Origin: Flavobacterium agrisoli
GTDB taxonomy: Bacteria > Bacteroidota > Bacteroidia > Flavobacteriales > Flavobacteriaceae
NCBI RefSeq assembly: GCF_016522065.1
Contig: NZ_JAEHFV010000002.1
Coordinates: forward strand, 434,001-498,000
Length of the DNA: 64,000 nucleotides
Direction of reading: 5' to 3'
Translations under genes and position numbers: made by a program
Part shown: positions 18,453 through 27,608 of the stretch, one piece after another
Layout of the letters: each line of letters opens with the position of its first letter
Numbering within the stretch: position 1 is the stretch's first letter
The notes under the pieces: model-generated
Told to the model about the DNA's origin: nothing
The model's database searches: none
Seen by the model: only the letters and a program-made list of their open reading frames with translations

Positions 18453-19409
18453 CTACAATTCAATTCGTTTCCCTTGTTCGGGAAAAACAAGCTGCAATCC
18501 CATCGTATTGGATTCGATCAATTCCTTTTTTAACAACGCTATTTTTTCTACTGGTGGTTTTACGTGCGTAATCACTATTTTTACTTTTTGTAAAGCTGCT
18601 AAATTAGTTACATTTTTTAAAGCACTTAATTCTTCCATCAACCATTTTGGTGTTAAATGGCCGAATAAAAACGAATCGGGTTGCTCGTTCGGAAAAGAAG
18701 TTTCAATACAAATAGCCCGCAATTTTTGACTTATAACTAAAGGAGCGATAGTTTTCCATAATTGACTTAATGCACTGCTTTTTTCAATTTTATCTGGCCC
18801 TGTATCGCCTAAATACAACACATAATCTTGGTTGGTACGAATTAAAAAAGCCGTACTTTCAAAAGGATTAACATGACTCAACGGAAAAGCCGTTACTTCC
18901 ATTTGAGTATCTTTCAAATGTACTTCTGTTTGAAAAGCTAAAGTTTGAAAATGATATTTTTTTATTTGAAAGCCCGGGCCTTCGTCTCCAAAATTAGCCC
19001 AAGTTTCTCCATTAAAATAATGATCTTGCATCATCTTCATCGTGGAACCCGAAGCATAAATCGTTTTTGAAACATCAGCGGGCGAACCAATTATCAGTCC
19101 CGAAACATGATCCAGATGGGCATGCGAAATCAAATACCCTTTTATTCTATTTTGTAAAACCGTAAGTGGTACTTCGTCAAATGATTGATGTGCTACCGCT
19201 TTTTCAATTCCGGCATACACCGTACCAGCATCCAAACAAATAAAATCAGCATTGTTTATAGGTGCTAACAAATACGAAGAAAGATTAGCTTCATCAATAC
19301 CACCCATAACCCCTAACGGAATCAGTTGAAAAGCCGGCTGGTCTTTTTGAGCCAAAATAAACCCTGAACTTACCAATAACAAAAATGCAAAAATAGAACT
19401 CCTTTTCAT
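18453..19409 (-). CDS. Class II 3',5'-cyclic-nucleotide phosphodiesterase, exported
   Basis: The 318-aa metallo-beta-lactamase-fold protein has a signal peptide ending near GFILAQ. The segment HAHLDHVSGLIIGSP (residues ~97-111) matches the class II phosphodiesterase signature HxHLDH-[LIVM]-x-[GS]-[LIVMA]-[LIVM](2)-x-S-[AP] position by position. Later metal-binding elements are LGDTGPD and VITHVKPP. Class II enzymes hydrolyse cAMP or cGMP; with a signal peptide this one would act outside the cytoplasm, perhaps scavenging nucleotides. It is divergent to the aldehyde dehydrogenase gene. Confidence 0.82.
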   Translation of the reverse strand: MKRSSIFAFLLLVSSGFILAQKDQPAFQLIPLGVMGGIDEANLSSYLLAPINNADFICLDAGTVYAGIEKAVAHQSFDEVPLTVLQNRIKGYLISHAHLDHVSGLIIGSPADVSKTIYASGSTMKMMQDHYFNGETWANFGDEGPGFQIKKYHFQTLAFQTEVHLKDTQMEVTAFPLSHVNPFESTAFLIRTNQDYVLYLGDTGPDKIEKSSALSQLWKTIAPLVISQKLRAICIETSFPNEQPDSFLFGHLTPKWLMEELSALKNVTNLAALQKVKIVITHVKPPVEKIALLKKELIESNTMGLQLVFPEQGKRIEL

Positions 19410-19524
19410 TTAAAAAATGGTTTAAACAGTTGAATACAGCCAGAAATGGTAGTTAAAATTAACTCCGTTAAGAATTGTATCTTTATCATTCGAAAATACA
19501 ACAATTCATCTAAATAACGTTACC

Positions 19525-21078
19525 ATGACAACAATAGCCGAAAAATTCAAAATAAAAGAAATTTTAGAAGAACTCCATATTCAAGCCATGAACGAAGGAA
19601 GTTCGACCGGAATTCAAAGCTTTTCTTCGGGCGAAATTATTCAAAGTTTCTCACCGGTTGATGGTCAACTTATTGCTTCTGTAGTAGCTTCTACCGAAGC
19701 AGATTATCAAAAAGTAATCGAAACAGCTAAAAAAGCTTTTAACGAGTTTAAACAAATTCCCGCTCCTAAACGAGGTGAAATCGTACGCCAATTTGCAGAT
19801 AAATTAAGGAACAAAAAAGAAGCTTTAGGCAAGTTAGTTTCCTATGAAATGGGCAAATCGTTACAAGAAGGCTACGGAGAGGTGCAAGAAATGATTGATA
19901 TTTGCGATTTTGCCGTGGGACTTTCAAGACAATTACACGGATTAACCATGCATTCCGAACGACCAAACCATCGCATGTACGAGCAATACCATCCATTGGG
20001 AATTATCGGCATTATTTCGGCCTTTAATTTTCCTGTGGCCGTTTGGTCTTGGAATGCCGCTTTAGCTTGGATTTGTGGTAATGTTTGCGTTTGGAAACCT
20101 TCTGAAAAAACACCCTTATGCGCTATTGCTTGTCAAAATATCATGGCTGAAGTTATTAAAGAAAATAACCTTCCGGAAGGCATTTCTTCTTTAATTAATG
20201 GCGATTACCAATTGGGAGAATACTTAACAAACGATACCGCTATACCCTTAATTTCGGCTACAGGTTCTACCAAAATGGGAAAAATAATAGCTCAAAAAGT
20301 AGCCGCACGATTAGGAAAATCATTATTAGAACTTGGAGGAAATAACGCCATTATTGTTACCCCAAATGCCGACTTAAAAATGACCATTATGGGAGCCGTA
20401 TTTGGAGCTGTTGGTACGGCAGGTCAACGTTGCACCTCTACGCGTCGTTTAATTATTCATGAATCGATTTTCGATCAAGTTAAAGATGCCTTACAAAAAG
20501 CCTATCAACAACTTCGAATTGGCAATCCGCTGGATGAAAACAATCATGTAGGCCCTTTAATTGATCAAGATGCGGTGGCTAACTACGCAAAGGCTCTTTC
20601 AAAAATAGTTCTTGAAGGAGGTCGTATAGTGGTAGAAGGAGGCATTTTAACCGGATCAGGTTACGAAAGTAATTGTTATGTAAAGCCGGCGATTGTAATA
20701 GCGGAAAATACTTTTGAAACCGTACAGCAAGAAACCTTTGCTCCTATTTTATATTTAATTAAATATTCTGGCGATGTTACCAATGCAATTGCCATTCAAA
20801 ATAATGTGCCACAAGGATTGTCATCTTCCATTATGACTTCGAATTTAAGAGAAGCCGAATTGTTTTTATCTACTAATGGATCCGACTGTGGAATTGCAAA
20901 TGTAAATATTGGCACTTCAGGTGCCGAAATTGGAGGCGCATTTGGTGGAGAAAAAGAAACAGGTGGAGGAAGGGAATCAGGATCGGATGCTTGGAAAATT
21001 TATATGCGAAGACAAACCAATACGATTAATTATGCTACTACACTTCCTTTAGCCCAAGGAATTAAATTCGAATTATAA
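19525..21078 (+). CDS. Antiquitin-type aldehyde dehydrogenase (piperideine-6-carboxylate dehydrogenase family)
   Basis: The 517-aa NAD-dependent dehydrogenase has LLELGGNNAIIV (general base Glu) and GTAGQRCTSTRRL with catalytic Cys303. The GGNNA variant and the C-terminal NIGTSGAEIGGAFGGEKETG-GGRESGSDAWK block are those of ALDH7/antiquitin rather than betaine aldehyde dehydrogenases. The family oxidises alpha-aminoadipic semialdehyde in lysine degradation, which is the likely job. No saccharopine or lysine aminotransferase gene is adjacent. A small CGCAT/ATGCG hairpin follows the stop (21082-21094). Confidence 0.88.
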   Translation: MTTIAEKFKIKEILEELHIQAMNEGSSTGIQSFSSGEIIQSFSPVDGQLIASVVASTEADYQKVIETAKKAFNEFKQIPAPKRGEIVRQFADKLRNKKEALGKLVSYEMGKSLQEGYGEVQEMIDICDFAVGLSRQLHGLTMHSERPNHRMYEQYHPLGIIGIISAFNFPVAVWSWNAALAWICGNVCVWKPSEKTPLCAIACQNIMAEVIKENNLPEGISSLINGDYQLGEYLTNDTAIPLISATGSTKMGKIIAQKVAARLGKSLLELGGNNAIIVTPNADLKMTIMGAVFGAVGTAGQRCTSTRRLIIHESIFDQVKDALQKAYQQLRIGNPLDENNHVGPLIDQDAVANYAKALSKIVLEGGRIVVEGGILTGSGYESNCYVKPAIVIAENTFETVQQETFAPILYLIKYSGDVTNAIAIQNNVPQGLSSSIMTSNLREAELFLSTNGSDCGIANVNIGTSGAEIGGAFGGEKETGGGRESGSDAWKIYMRRQTNTINYATTLPLAQGIKFEL

Positions 21079-21291
21079 AAACGCATGTTATGCGATTAAG
21101 TGTCTTTTTAACACATAAAAACAGACGATTAACTGTGGGTTTACCTTAATTTAAAACAAAGCCTATAATGTAAGATTTTGAAAAACATAAAGTTAACATA
21201 AAAAAAACTTAATAAAATCAAAAATCACTAAATCTGGGTATTGTGAAACTGTTCAAAATAATAGAAATTTGTTTAAACAAAAAGGGAAATA

Positions 21292-21599
21292 TTGGGTTAT
21301 AAAGCTAGTTGTTCCCAAAAAAAAACAAGCATAGGGTGATAAAGCTACCGACACCCTTACAAAAAAGAGCACAGGGATTATGAAGCTAATTGTTCCCTTA
21401 AAAACAAAGCAATGGGTAAAGCTAAGAAAATCCCATTAAAAAAACAGAGCATTGGGATTATAAAGCTAGTTGTTCCCGTAAAAAAACAAAGCCTTTGGGT
21501 AAAGCTAAGAGCCCATTAAAAAACAGAGCATAGGGACTATAAAGCTATTTGTTCCCTTAAAAACAAAGCAACAGGGATTTTAAAGCTAGTTTGTTCCCT
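21292..21599. repeat. Array of eight short hairpins with a ~40-nt period
   Basis: Eight units, with GGG triplets at 21294, 21334, 21374, 21414, 21454, 21497, 21533 and 21574 (spacings 40, 40, 40, 40, 43, 36, 41). Each GGG pairs with a CCC 16-23 nt on. The loop of each hairpin holds [A/G]AAGCTA and the linker between hairpins holds A-rich sequence ending [A/C/G]AGC. The stems differ but stay paired: TTGGG/CCCAA, AGGGTG/CACCCT, AGGGA/TCCCT, AATGGG/CCCATT, GGGA/TCCC, TGGG/CCCA, AGGGA/TCCCT twice. Together with a weak pre-array from 21079, it fills the 585-bp gap between the aldehyde dehydrogenase and atpG. No ORF lies in it. Function unknown. Confidence 0.75.
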
Positions 21600-21612
21600 T
21601 AAAAACAAAGCA

Positions 21613-21647
21613 CAAAAAAAGAGCCAAAATTTGGCTCTTTTCTTTTT
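21613..21647. terminator. Bidirectional intrinsic terminator closing the array and atpG
   Basis: AGAGCCAAA (21620-21628) pairs with TTTGGCTCT (21630-21638), with A runs on the left and T runs on the right, so it can stop plus-strand reading through the hairpin array and minus-strand reading from atpG, whose stop is at 21664. Confidence 0.8.
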
Positions 21648-21663
21648 TTATCTGGGTAGTAAA

Positions 21664-22524
21664 TTATCCGTTTAAAGCTTCAGCTCCACCAACAATTTCT
21701 AAAATTTCACTTGTAATTGCAGCTTGACGCGCTTTATTATAAGTCAATTTTAATTGATTACGCAATGCAGTCGCATTATCAGTTGCTTTGTGCATCGCTG
21801 TCATACGCGCGCCATGCTCAGAAGCAAATGAATCGCGAATACCTTTGTATAATTGTGTTTTTAATGATTTAGGAATCAAAGTCAAAACAATTTCCTCTTT
21901 TGAAGGTTCAAAAATATAATCTGCAGCCGCTACAGGATCTTCTGTTTTAATAGGAGCTAATGGTAAAAACTGCTCTGTTTGAACTACTTGAGTAGCCGCA
22001 TTTTTAAATTGATTGTAAATCAATTCTATTTTATCGTAAGTGCCCGATAAAAATAAATCCGTTAATGTTTCAGCTATTGCAGCAACATTATCAAAAGTTA
22101 AATCATCAAAAACACTACTGTAATTAGCATAAATCGTACTTGTTTTACACAAAACATCGTTTCCTTTTTTACCAATAGCAAAAACATCTACCTGTTTTCC
22201 TGCGTAAAAATCAACACGGTTTTTAACCTCTTTAATAACATTAGAATTAAATGCACCACATAACCCTCTGTTAGAAGTAATGGCAACCACTAAGACTTTT
22301 TTAACCTCACGTTGTGTAGTATACTCACTTCCAACTGATCCATCTAAAGTAGCAGAAAGGCTTTGCAACAATTCGGTTAACTTTTCAGCATAAGGACGCA
22401 TTGCAGTAATTGCATCTTGCGCTTTTTTAAGCTTTGCAGCAGAAACCATTTTCATCGCCGATGTAATTTGCATCGTAGATGAAACGGAAGTAATTCGATT
22501 ACGGATTTCCTTTAAATTTGCCAT
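21664..22524 (-). CDS. atpG: ATP synthase F1 subunit gamma
   Basis: The 286-aa rotor stalk subunit of F1. It has the N-terminal coiled coil starting MANLKEIRNRITSVSSTMQITSAMKMVSAAKLKKA and the C-terminal helix with LRNQLKLTYNKARQAAITSE-ILEIVGGAEAL, both hallmarks. TSNRGLCGAFN near residue 85 is also typical. It is the last gene of the operon and ends just before a terminator. A 95-bp spacer with an inverted repeat separates it from atpA. Confidence 0.96.
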   Translation of the reverse strand: MANLKEIRNRITSVSSTMQITSAMKMVSAAKLKKAQDAITAMRPYAEKLTELLQSLSATLDGSVGSEYTTQREVKKVLVVAITSNRGLCGAFNSNVIKEVKNRVDFYAGKQVDVFAIGKKGNDVLCKTSTIYANYSSVFDDLTFDNVAAIAETLTDLFLSGTYDKIELIYNQFKNAATQVVQTEQFLPLAPIKTEDPVAAADYIFEPSKEEIVLTLIPKSLKTQLYKGIRDSFASEHGARMTAMHKATDNATALRNQLKLTYNKARQAAITSEILEIVGGAEALNG

Positions 22525-22533
22525 TTTTATAAT

Positions 22534-22593
22534 AGTCTAAAGTCATAATGTCATCAAGCCAAAAGTCTCTAGTCAAACTGCTGACTTTAGACT
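22534..22593. repeat. 11-bp perfect inverted repeat between atpA and atpG
   Basis: AGTCTAAAGTC (22534-22544) and GACTTTAGACT (22583-22593) are perfect inverted copies 38 bp apart. Further AGTC and GACT words (AAAAGTCTCTAGTC, CTTTGACTG) lie nearby. It fills most of the only long spacer in the F1 part of the operon. Confidence 0.7.
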
Positions 22594-22619
22594 TTTCGCT
22601 TTAAGACCTTTGACTGATT

Positions 22620-24197
22620 TTAGTTATATTTTGCAGATACTTCTTTTGCCGCTTTTTCAAGAACATCAGTGATGGTATCATCTAATTTTCCAGCTTTTAA
22701 AGCGTTCAAAGTATCTTTATGTTTGTTATTTAAGTAAGAAATGAAATCGGCTTCAAATTCTTTTACTTTGTTAACAGGAACATTTTTCAACAAGTTTTTA
22801 GAACCTGCGTAGATAATCGCTACTTGGTTTTCTACAGGATAAGGATCATTTAAACCTTGTTTTAAGATTTCAACGTTTCTTTTTCCTTTTTCAATAACGT
22901 TTAAAGTAACAGCATCTAAATCAGAACCGAATTTAGCAAACGCTTCCAATTCACGGAATTGCGCTTGATCCAATTTTAAAGTTCCAGACACTTTTTTCAT
23001 TGATTTAATTTGAGCATTACCTCCAACACGAGATACAGAAATACCTACGTTGATTGCAGGACGAACCCCCGAGTTAAACAAATCTCCATCAAGGAAAATC
23101 TGACCATCTGTAATCGAAATTACGTTTGTTGGGATATAGGCAGAAACGTCTCCAGCCTGAGTTTCGATAATTGGTAAAGCAGTTAAAGAACCACCACCTT
23201 TTACGATAGGTTTAATAGAATCTGGCAAATCGTTCATGTTTTTAGCAATACCATCATCGGCAATTACTTTACAAGCACGCTCTAATAAACGAGAGTGTAA
23301 GTAGAAAACGTCTCCAGGATATGCTTCACGTCCTGGTGGTCTTCTTAACAAAAGAGAAACCTCACGGTAAGCAACAGCTTGTTTAGATAAATCATCATAT
23401 ACAATTAAAGCTGGACGACCTGAATCTCTGAAGTATTCTCCAATTGCAGCACCTGCCATAGGAGCATATACTTGCATTGGAGCTGGATCAGAAGCATTAG
23501 CTGCTACAATCACAGTATAGGCCATCGCCCCTTTTTCTTCTAACATTTTAGCAATACCTGCTACTGTTGACGCTTTTTGTCCGATAGCAACATAGATACA
23601 AAATACTGGTTTTCCAGCATCGTAAAATTCTTTCTGATTTAAGATGGTATCAATACAAACAGAAGATTTACCTGTTTGACGGTCACCAATAACCAACTCA
23701 CGTTGACCACGACCTACAGGAATCATAGCATCTACAGCTTTAATACCCGTTTGCAATGGTTCTGTTACCGGTTGACGGAAGATAACTCCAGGAGCTTTTC
23801 TTTCTAATGGCATTTCGTATAAGTCACCACCAATTGGTCCTTTTCCATCAATTGGAAAACCAAGTGTGTTTACTACACGTCCTACCATTTGTTCTCCTAC
23901 TTTAAGAGAAGCGATACGTTGCGTTCTTTTTGCAGTTGATCCTTCTTTGATACCTGTTGAAGGTCCTAAAAGTACCACCCCAACATTATCTTCTTCAAGG
24001 TTAAGTACAATTGCTTCAAGTCCATTTTCAAATTCAACTAACTCACCATATTGAACATTCGACAGCCCGTAAATACGAGCAATACCGTCTCCAACTTGAA
24101 GTACAGTTCCTACTTCCTCTAGTGTAGCACCAGATTCAAAACCTTCTACTTGCTTTCTTAATATTGCTGAAATTTCAGCAGGTTTAATTTCCGCCAT
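22620..24197 (-). CDS. atpA: ATP synthase F1 subunit alpha
   Basis: The 525-aa non-catalytic nucleotide-binding subunit of F1. Walker A is GDRQTGKSS, the region [13 protein letters not shown] and the signature [14 protein letters not shown] follow, then the C-terminal helical bundle. It starts [20 protein letters not shown]. Full length and without damage. Preceded by atpH with 41 bp between. Confidence 0.97.
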   Translation of the reverse strand: MAEIKPAEISAILRKQVEGFESGATLEEVGTVLQVGDGIARIYGLSNVQYGELVEFENGLEAIVLNLEEDNVGVVLLGPSTGIKEGSTAKRTQRIASLKVGEQMVGRVVNTLGFPIDGKGPIGGDLYEMPLERKAPGVIFRQPVTEPLQTGIKAVDAMIPVGRGQRELVIGDRQTGKSSVCIDTILNQKEFYDAGKPVFCIYVAIGQKASTVAGIAKMLEEKGAMAYTVIVAANASDPAPMQVYAPMAGAAIGEYFRDSGRPALIVYDDLSKQAVAYREVSLLLRRPPGREAYPGDVFYLHSRLLERACKVIADDGIAKNMNDLPDSIKPIVKGGGSLTALPIIETQAGDVSAYIPTNVISITDGQIFLDGDLFNSGVRPAINVGISVSRVGGNAQIKSMKKVSGTLKLDQAQFRELEAFAKFGSDLDAVTLNVIEKGKRNVEILKQGLNDPYPVENQVAIIYAGSKNLLKNVPVNKVKEFEADFISYLNNKHKDTLNALKAGKLDDTITDVLEKAAKEVSAKYN

Positions 24198-24238
24198 CTT
24201 ACTTTATAATTTAGACACTTACTGTGTGATAAAACTAA

Positions 24239-24772
24239 TTAATTACTCAATTCTCTCTTTAATACTTGTAATCCATTGCTAACAGAAGCATTATATTGCT
24301 TGTCGCCAATTCTTAAAATAAAGCCACCTATAATAGACGGATCTATTTTATTTACAATGCTTACTTTTTTATCTGATAAAGTAGCCACTTTTGCCAAAAC
24401 TTTAGTTTCTAAAGCTGCATCCATAGGAAATGCAGTCGTAACCACAGCTGTTTCAACTCCATTGTTTTCATCAAATAATTTTGAATATTCTTCAGCAATA
24501 TTTAAAACTATTTCAAAACGTTTATTCTCACTTAATAGCTTAAACAAGCCTTTGCTTACATTAGAAACTTGAGCAAAAACTTCCAATAATACATTTTCTT
24601 TTACATCAACAGTAACTGTTGGACTTAATATAAACGCGTTAAGTTCTGAATTAGATTTAATAGTGGATGCGATTAATTTCATATCGTTGTTTACCACTTC
24701 AGCTTCTCCTTTTGAATTAGCCAAATCTAAAATTGCTTTGGCATAACGTAATGCTGTTCTTGTTCCTGCCAT
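24239..24772 (-). CDS. atpH: ATP synthase F1 subunit delta
   Basis: The 177-aa peripheral stalk subunit that joins F1 to the b dimer. It has the OSCP/delta N-terminal helices (TRTALRYAKAILDLA) and the C-terminal signature VSIVNKIDPSIIGGFILRIG. It lies 7 bp downstream of atpF. Confidence 0.93.
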   Translation of the reverse strand: MAGTRTALRYAKAILDLANSKGEAEVVNNDMKLIASTIKSNSELNAFILSPTVTVDVKENVLLEVFAQVSNVSKGLFKLLSENKRFEIVLNIAEEYSKLFDENNGVETAVVTTAFPMDAALETKVLAKVATLSDKKVSIVNKIDPSIIGGFILRIGDKQYNASVSNGLQVLKRELSN

Positions 24773-24779
24773 AACTTGA

Positions 24780-25280
24780 TTAGTTTAACTTAACTTCTCC
24801 TAACATTTTCTCAACTAATTTAGTTTGAGAATCTTTGTTAGCCAATTCTTCTTTCAATAATTTCTCAGCAATAGATAATGATAAGCTTGATACATGAGAT
24901 TTTAACTCAGCCATAGCTACATTTTTCTCGTTTTCAATTGCTGCTTTTGCTTGATTAATCATTTTTAATCCTTCTGCTTGCGCTTCATTTTTTGCATCAG
25001 CAATCATTTTTTCTTTCATTTCACGAGCTTCTTTTAACATGGCATCACGCTCTGATCTGGCTTCTTGCAAAATTCTTTGATTATCAGCCTGTAAAGCTTG
25101 CATTTCTTTACGAGCATTTTCTGCCGAAGCAATAGCATCTCTAATACCATCTTCTCTAGCCTCTAAAGCACTTAAAATTGGTTTCCACGCAAATTTAGCA
25201 AGCAAAACAATTAAAACTACTAAAATGATTAACTGCCAAAAAAACAGTCCGTATGAAAATTGATCAAGTAACTTTTCCAT
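24780..25280 (-). CDS. atpF: ATP synthase F0 subunit b
   Basis: The 166-aa peripheral stalk subunit: one N-terminal membrane helix (FFWQLIILVVLIVLLAKFAW), the conserved KPI, then a long charged coiled coil. The KPILSALEAREDGIRDAIAS start of the coil is typical. Sits between atpE and atpH as in other F-type operons. Confidence 0.94.
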   Translation of the reverse strand: MEKLLDQFSYGLFFWQLIILVVLIVLLAKFAWKPILSALEAREDGIRDAIASAENARKEMQALQADNQRILQEARSERDAMLKEAREMKEKMIADAKNEAQAEGLKMINQAKAAIENEKNVAMAELKSHVSSLSLSIAEKLLKEELANKDSQTKLVEKMLGEVKLN

Positions 25281-25362
25281 TATATGAAATTTATATTTTT
25301 ATAAAAATTTGTTTAAATAAAATACAATCTGCAACCAACCGTTGCAGATTGTATAAAGCTTA

Positions 25363-25557
25363 TTAAGCTCCTAAGATTAATGCACCGAATGCTAAACCTT
25401 CCAAAAGAGCTCCGATAATAATCATTGCTGTTTGGATTTTTCCTGCAGCTTCTGGTTGACGAGCAATAGCGTCCATTGCAGAACCACCGATTTTACCTAA
25501 ACCTAAACCAGCACCGATCACGATTAAACCAGCTCCCACTAAATTTGGAATTGTCAT
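25363..25557 (-). CDS. atpE: ATP synthase F0 subunit c
   Basis: A 64-aa hairpin of two membrane helices that forms the rotor ring. The polar loop ARQPEAAGKI and the ion-binding Glu in LLEGLAFGALIL are clear. The first helix is glycine-rich (GAGLGLGKIGGSA) and lacks the Gln of the sodium-binding motif at the matching place, so proton coupling is inferred. Shorter than the E. coli subunit, like other Bacteroidetes forms. Confidence 0.95.
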   Translation of the reverse strand: MTIPNLVGAGLIVIGAGLGLGKIGGSAMDAIARQPEAAGKIQTAMIIIGALLEGLAFGALILGA

Positions 25558-25591
25558 AATAATTGATTTATATAATTAAACAAAATTTTTT

Positions 25592-26818
25592 TTAAACTAT
25601 AGCATTGTCATGCTCTCCTAACCCGTCTTTGGTATGATCCTCATCATGATGATGATCTTGTACTGCCATACCTATAAACAATGACGATAACATTGTAAAA
25701 ATAAATGCTTGTAAGAAGGCAACTAACAATTCGATAACCGAAATAAAGGTAGTCAACAACATTGACACTCCGATACTTCCACCTGTTGTCAAGGTTTGTT
25801 TGAACAAGAAGATAATAGCAATTAATCCCATTACAACAGAGTGACCTGCGGTGATGTTTGCAAACAAACGAATCATTAAAGAGAATGGTTTTGTGAAAAT
25901 TCCTAAAATTTCAATTGGAGCTAAAACCAATTTCATTGGAACCGGAACACCTGGCATCCAAAATATATGACCCCAATAATCTTTATTTGCACTAAAATTA
26001 GTAATAATCAAGGTACAGATTGCCAAACAAAAAGTAACCGCAATATTTCCAGTAACGTTAATTCCTAATGGAGTTAATCCAATTAAATTGAGCAACCAGA
26101 TTAAAAAGAAAACGGTTAATAAATAAGGCATAAACTTTTTATATTTTTTCTCACCAATATTTGGGCGGGCAATTTCGTCACGAACAAAAATAACCAAAGG
26201 TTCTAACACTCTTGAAAAACCTGTTGGCAAAGCATTCGGACCTTTTTTATAGGTTTTAGCCAAAGAAGAAAACAATAAAATTAAGATTAACGCAGTCAAC
26301 AATAATGAAAACACGTTTTTAGTAATCGAAAAATCCAAAGGTTTTTCGTTTATAGGATGACCCTCATGCATTTCTAAAGTTCCTGCAGCATCCGTTTTAT
26401 AAATTTTATTATGATATACTTTATAATAGTTACCATCAACATTAGCTACAGCTTTTCCGTGCTCAAACTTTGATGCTGAAAAAACTTTTAAGCCATTATC
26501 AATTAAAATGACAGGCAATGAAAAACCAACACTATGACCCGTTTCTTCATCAGAAAATAAAGTAAAATCGTAAGAGTCTAATAAGTGATGCTGAATATGT
26601 TCGGTGATTTTCTCTTTAGGAGATAATGCCTCATGCCCTTCTTCTACGTGTGCTACAGCATGAGTTTCCTCAGTTTCCTGCACAACATGTTCTACGGGAG
26701 TAGTGGTTTCATTTGTAGTGTGCGTTGTATCTGTCACTGTATTCGCCATCGTAACAGAAGTAAACATCCCTAAAAGCATTACTGCAAGTAATCCGATAGG
26801 TTTCTTTGAAATTACCAT
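25592..26818 (-). CDS. atpB: ATP synthase F0 subunit a, with long N-terminal extension
   Basis: The 408-aa proton-channel subunit. The membrane core occupies roughly residues 170-390 and holds the essential Arg in FSLMIRLFANITAGHSV and the C-terminal LLVAFLQAFIFTML. Before it lie a signal-like segment (VMLLGMFTSVTMANT) and about 120 extra extracytoplasmic residues rich in His, Glu and Thr. The C-terminus is a short His/Asp-rich tail (DHHHDEDH). Bacteroidetes a-subunits commonly carry such an extension. A -7 promoter box lies 45 bp upstream. Confidence 0.93.
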   Translation of the reverse strand: MVISKKPIGLLAVMLLGMFTSVTMANTVTDTTHTTNETTTPVEHVVQETEETHAVAHVEEGHEALSPKEKITEHIQHHLLDSYDFTLFSDEETGHSVGFSLPVILIDNGLKVFSASKFEHGKAVANVDGNYYKVYHNKIYKTDAAGTLEMHEGHPINEKPLDFSITKNVFSLLLTALILILLFSSLAKTYKKGPNALPTGFSRVLEPLVIFVRDEIARPNIGEKKYKKFMPYLLTVFFLIWLLNLIGLTPLGINVTGNIAVTFCLAICTLIITNFSANKDYWGHIFWMPGVPVPMKLVLAPIEILGIFTKPFSLMIRLFANITAGHSVVMGLIAIIFLFKQTLTTGGSIGVSMLLTTFISVIELLVAFLQAFIFTMLSSLFIGMAVQDHHHDEDHTKDGLGEHDNAIV

Positions 26819-26862
26819 ACCTTATTAAAATAATTGATTTTGCTGTCCTTAAAATTTTGGTG

Positions 26863-26870
26863 CAAAGGTA
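26863..26870 (-). promoter_or_regulatory. -7 box upstream of atpB
   Basis: On the minus strand TACCTTTG matches TAnnTTTG, 44 bp before the atpB start codon. A clear -33 TTG at the right distance was not seen. If used, it would give the ATP synthase genes a promoter separate from sprE-bactofilin. Confidence 0.5.
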
Positions 26871-26938
26871 CATTTTTTATTAATATGGAAAAGGATATAA
26901 AAAATTATTTTGCCGTATCGATTTAAAGAAAGATGATT

Positions 26939-27331
26939 TTAATGCTTTTCATTTAATAATCTTGCAGTTAGAATTGTTTGAAAAATCAAAAAAAGAAAAA
27001 AGACAACGATAAAACTTACTTTTTCTGTACTTGCAATTGCTGCTTTATTTTCTAAAATTGGCCTTAGCAAGAGGTAACTTATAAAAAATTCTAATGTAAT
27101 TGCGGATAAAAATGTAACGCCCACATAACTAAAATTAAAGTCGGCTAAAAACAATAAAGCGGTATAAAAAACAACTGAAATAACATAATACAATACGTAT
27201 ATTTTTATTAGAGAATGATGAAAATTGGCTGTTGGAATAGCTAAAGAAAATAAAATTCCAAAGTGAATAACAAAACAAAAGGCCGAAATAACGAATAAAT
27301 ACAAGAGTATTTTATATTTCTTGAAATCCAT
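26939..27331 (-). CDS. Small four-helix membrane protein of the ATP synthase operon (DUF6168-like)
   Basis: The 130-aa protein has four predicted membrane helices (about 8-30, 43-63, 70-90, 105-125) and no catalytic motif. From its place between the AtpZ-like gene and atpB it may help F0 assembly, as AtpI does elsewhere, but this is inference from position. I associate it with the DUF6168 family of Flavobacteriaceae from memory only. Confidence 0.6.
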   Translation of the reverse strand: MDFKKYKILLYLFVISAFCFVIHFGILFSLAIPTANFHHSLIKIYVLYYVISVVFYTALLFLADFNFSYVGVTFLSAITLEFFISYLLLRPILENKAAIASTEKVSFIVVFFLFLIFQTILTARLLNEKH

Positions 27332-27380
27332 AATTACTTTTTAAGCCACAAAATTGCAACATTCTAGTTGTTTAAAAAAA

Positions 27381-27608
27381 TTAGTTGGATTTATTTATAT
27401 CATTAAGTTGTCGGAAGACGTTGTATAAAGCTAATACCACACCAACCATTCCTAAAAGTTTAAAGTAATATACTCTTGAGCTAGGGTGATTTTCATCGAG
27501 CCAAATTCCCAGGCGAGAAAACAAATAAATGATCACTCCCATTTGGGTAGCAATACTAACTAATGCCAACCACTTGCTAGGCTTCTTTGGGTTTGGGTTT
27601 TGTTCCAT
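27381..27608 (-). CDS. AtpZ/AtpI-family small membrane protein
   Basis: The 75-aa protein has two membrane helices (about 12-32 and 45-65) in the AtpZ layout, with the loop LGIWLDENHP matching the family's G-x-W-LD pattern. Family members assist c-ring assembly or act as a Mg/Ca channel with AtpI. Its start lies 32 bp inside the 3' end of the bactofilin gene in another frame, so the two are translationally coupled. Confidence 0.78.
   Translation of the reverse strand: MEQNPNPKKPSKWLALVSIATQMGVIIYLFSRLGIWLDENHPSSRVYYFKLLGMVGVVLALYNVFRQLNDINKSN

Noticed and set aside
18311..18571. 86-codon plus-strand frame overlapping the phosphodiesterase 3' end
   Set aside because: Low-complexity, runs antisense into a real gene and has no homologous features.
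21292..21599. CRISPR array reading of the hairpin repeats
   Set aside because: Repeats are not constant direct copies with unique spacers; conserved parts lie in loops and linkers and the stems vary. No cas gene is present.
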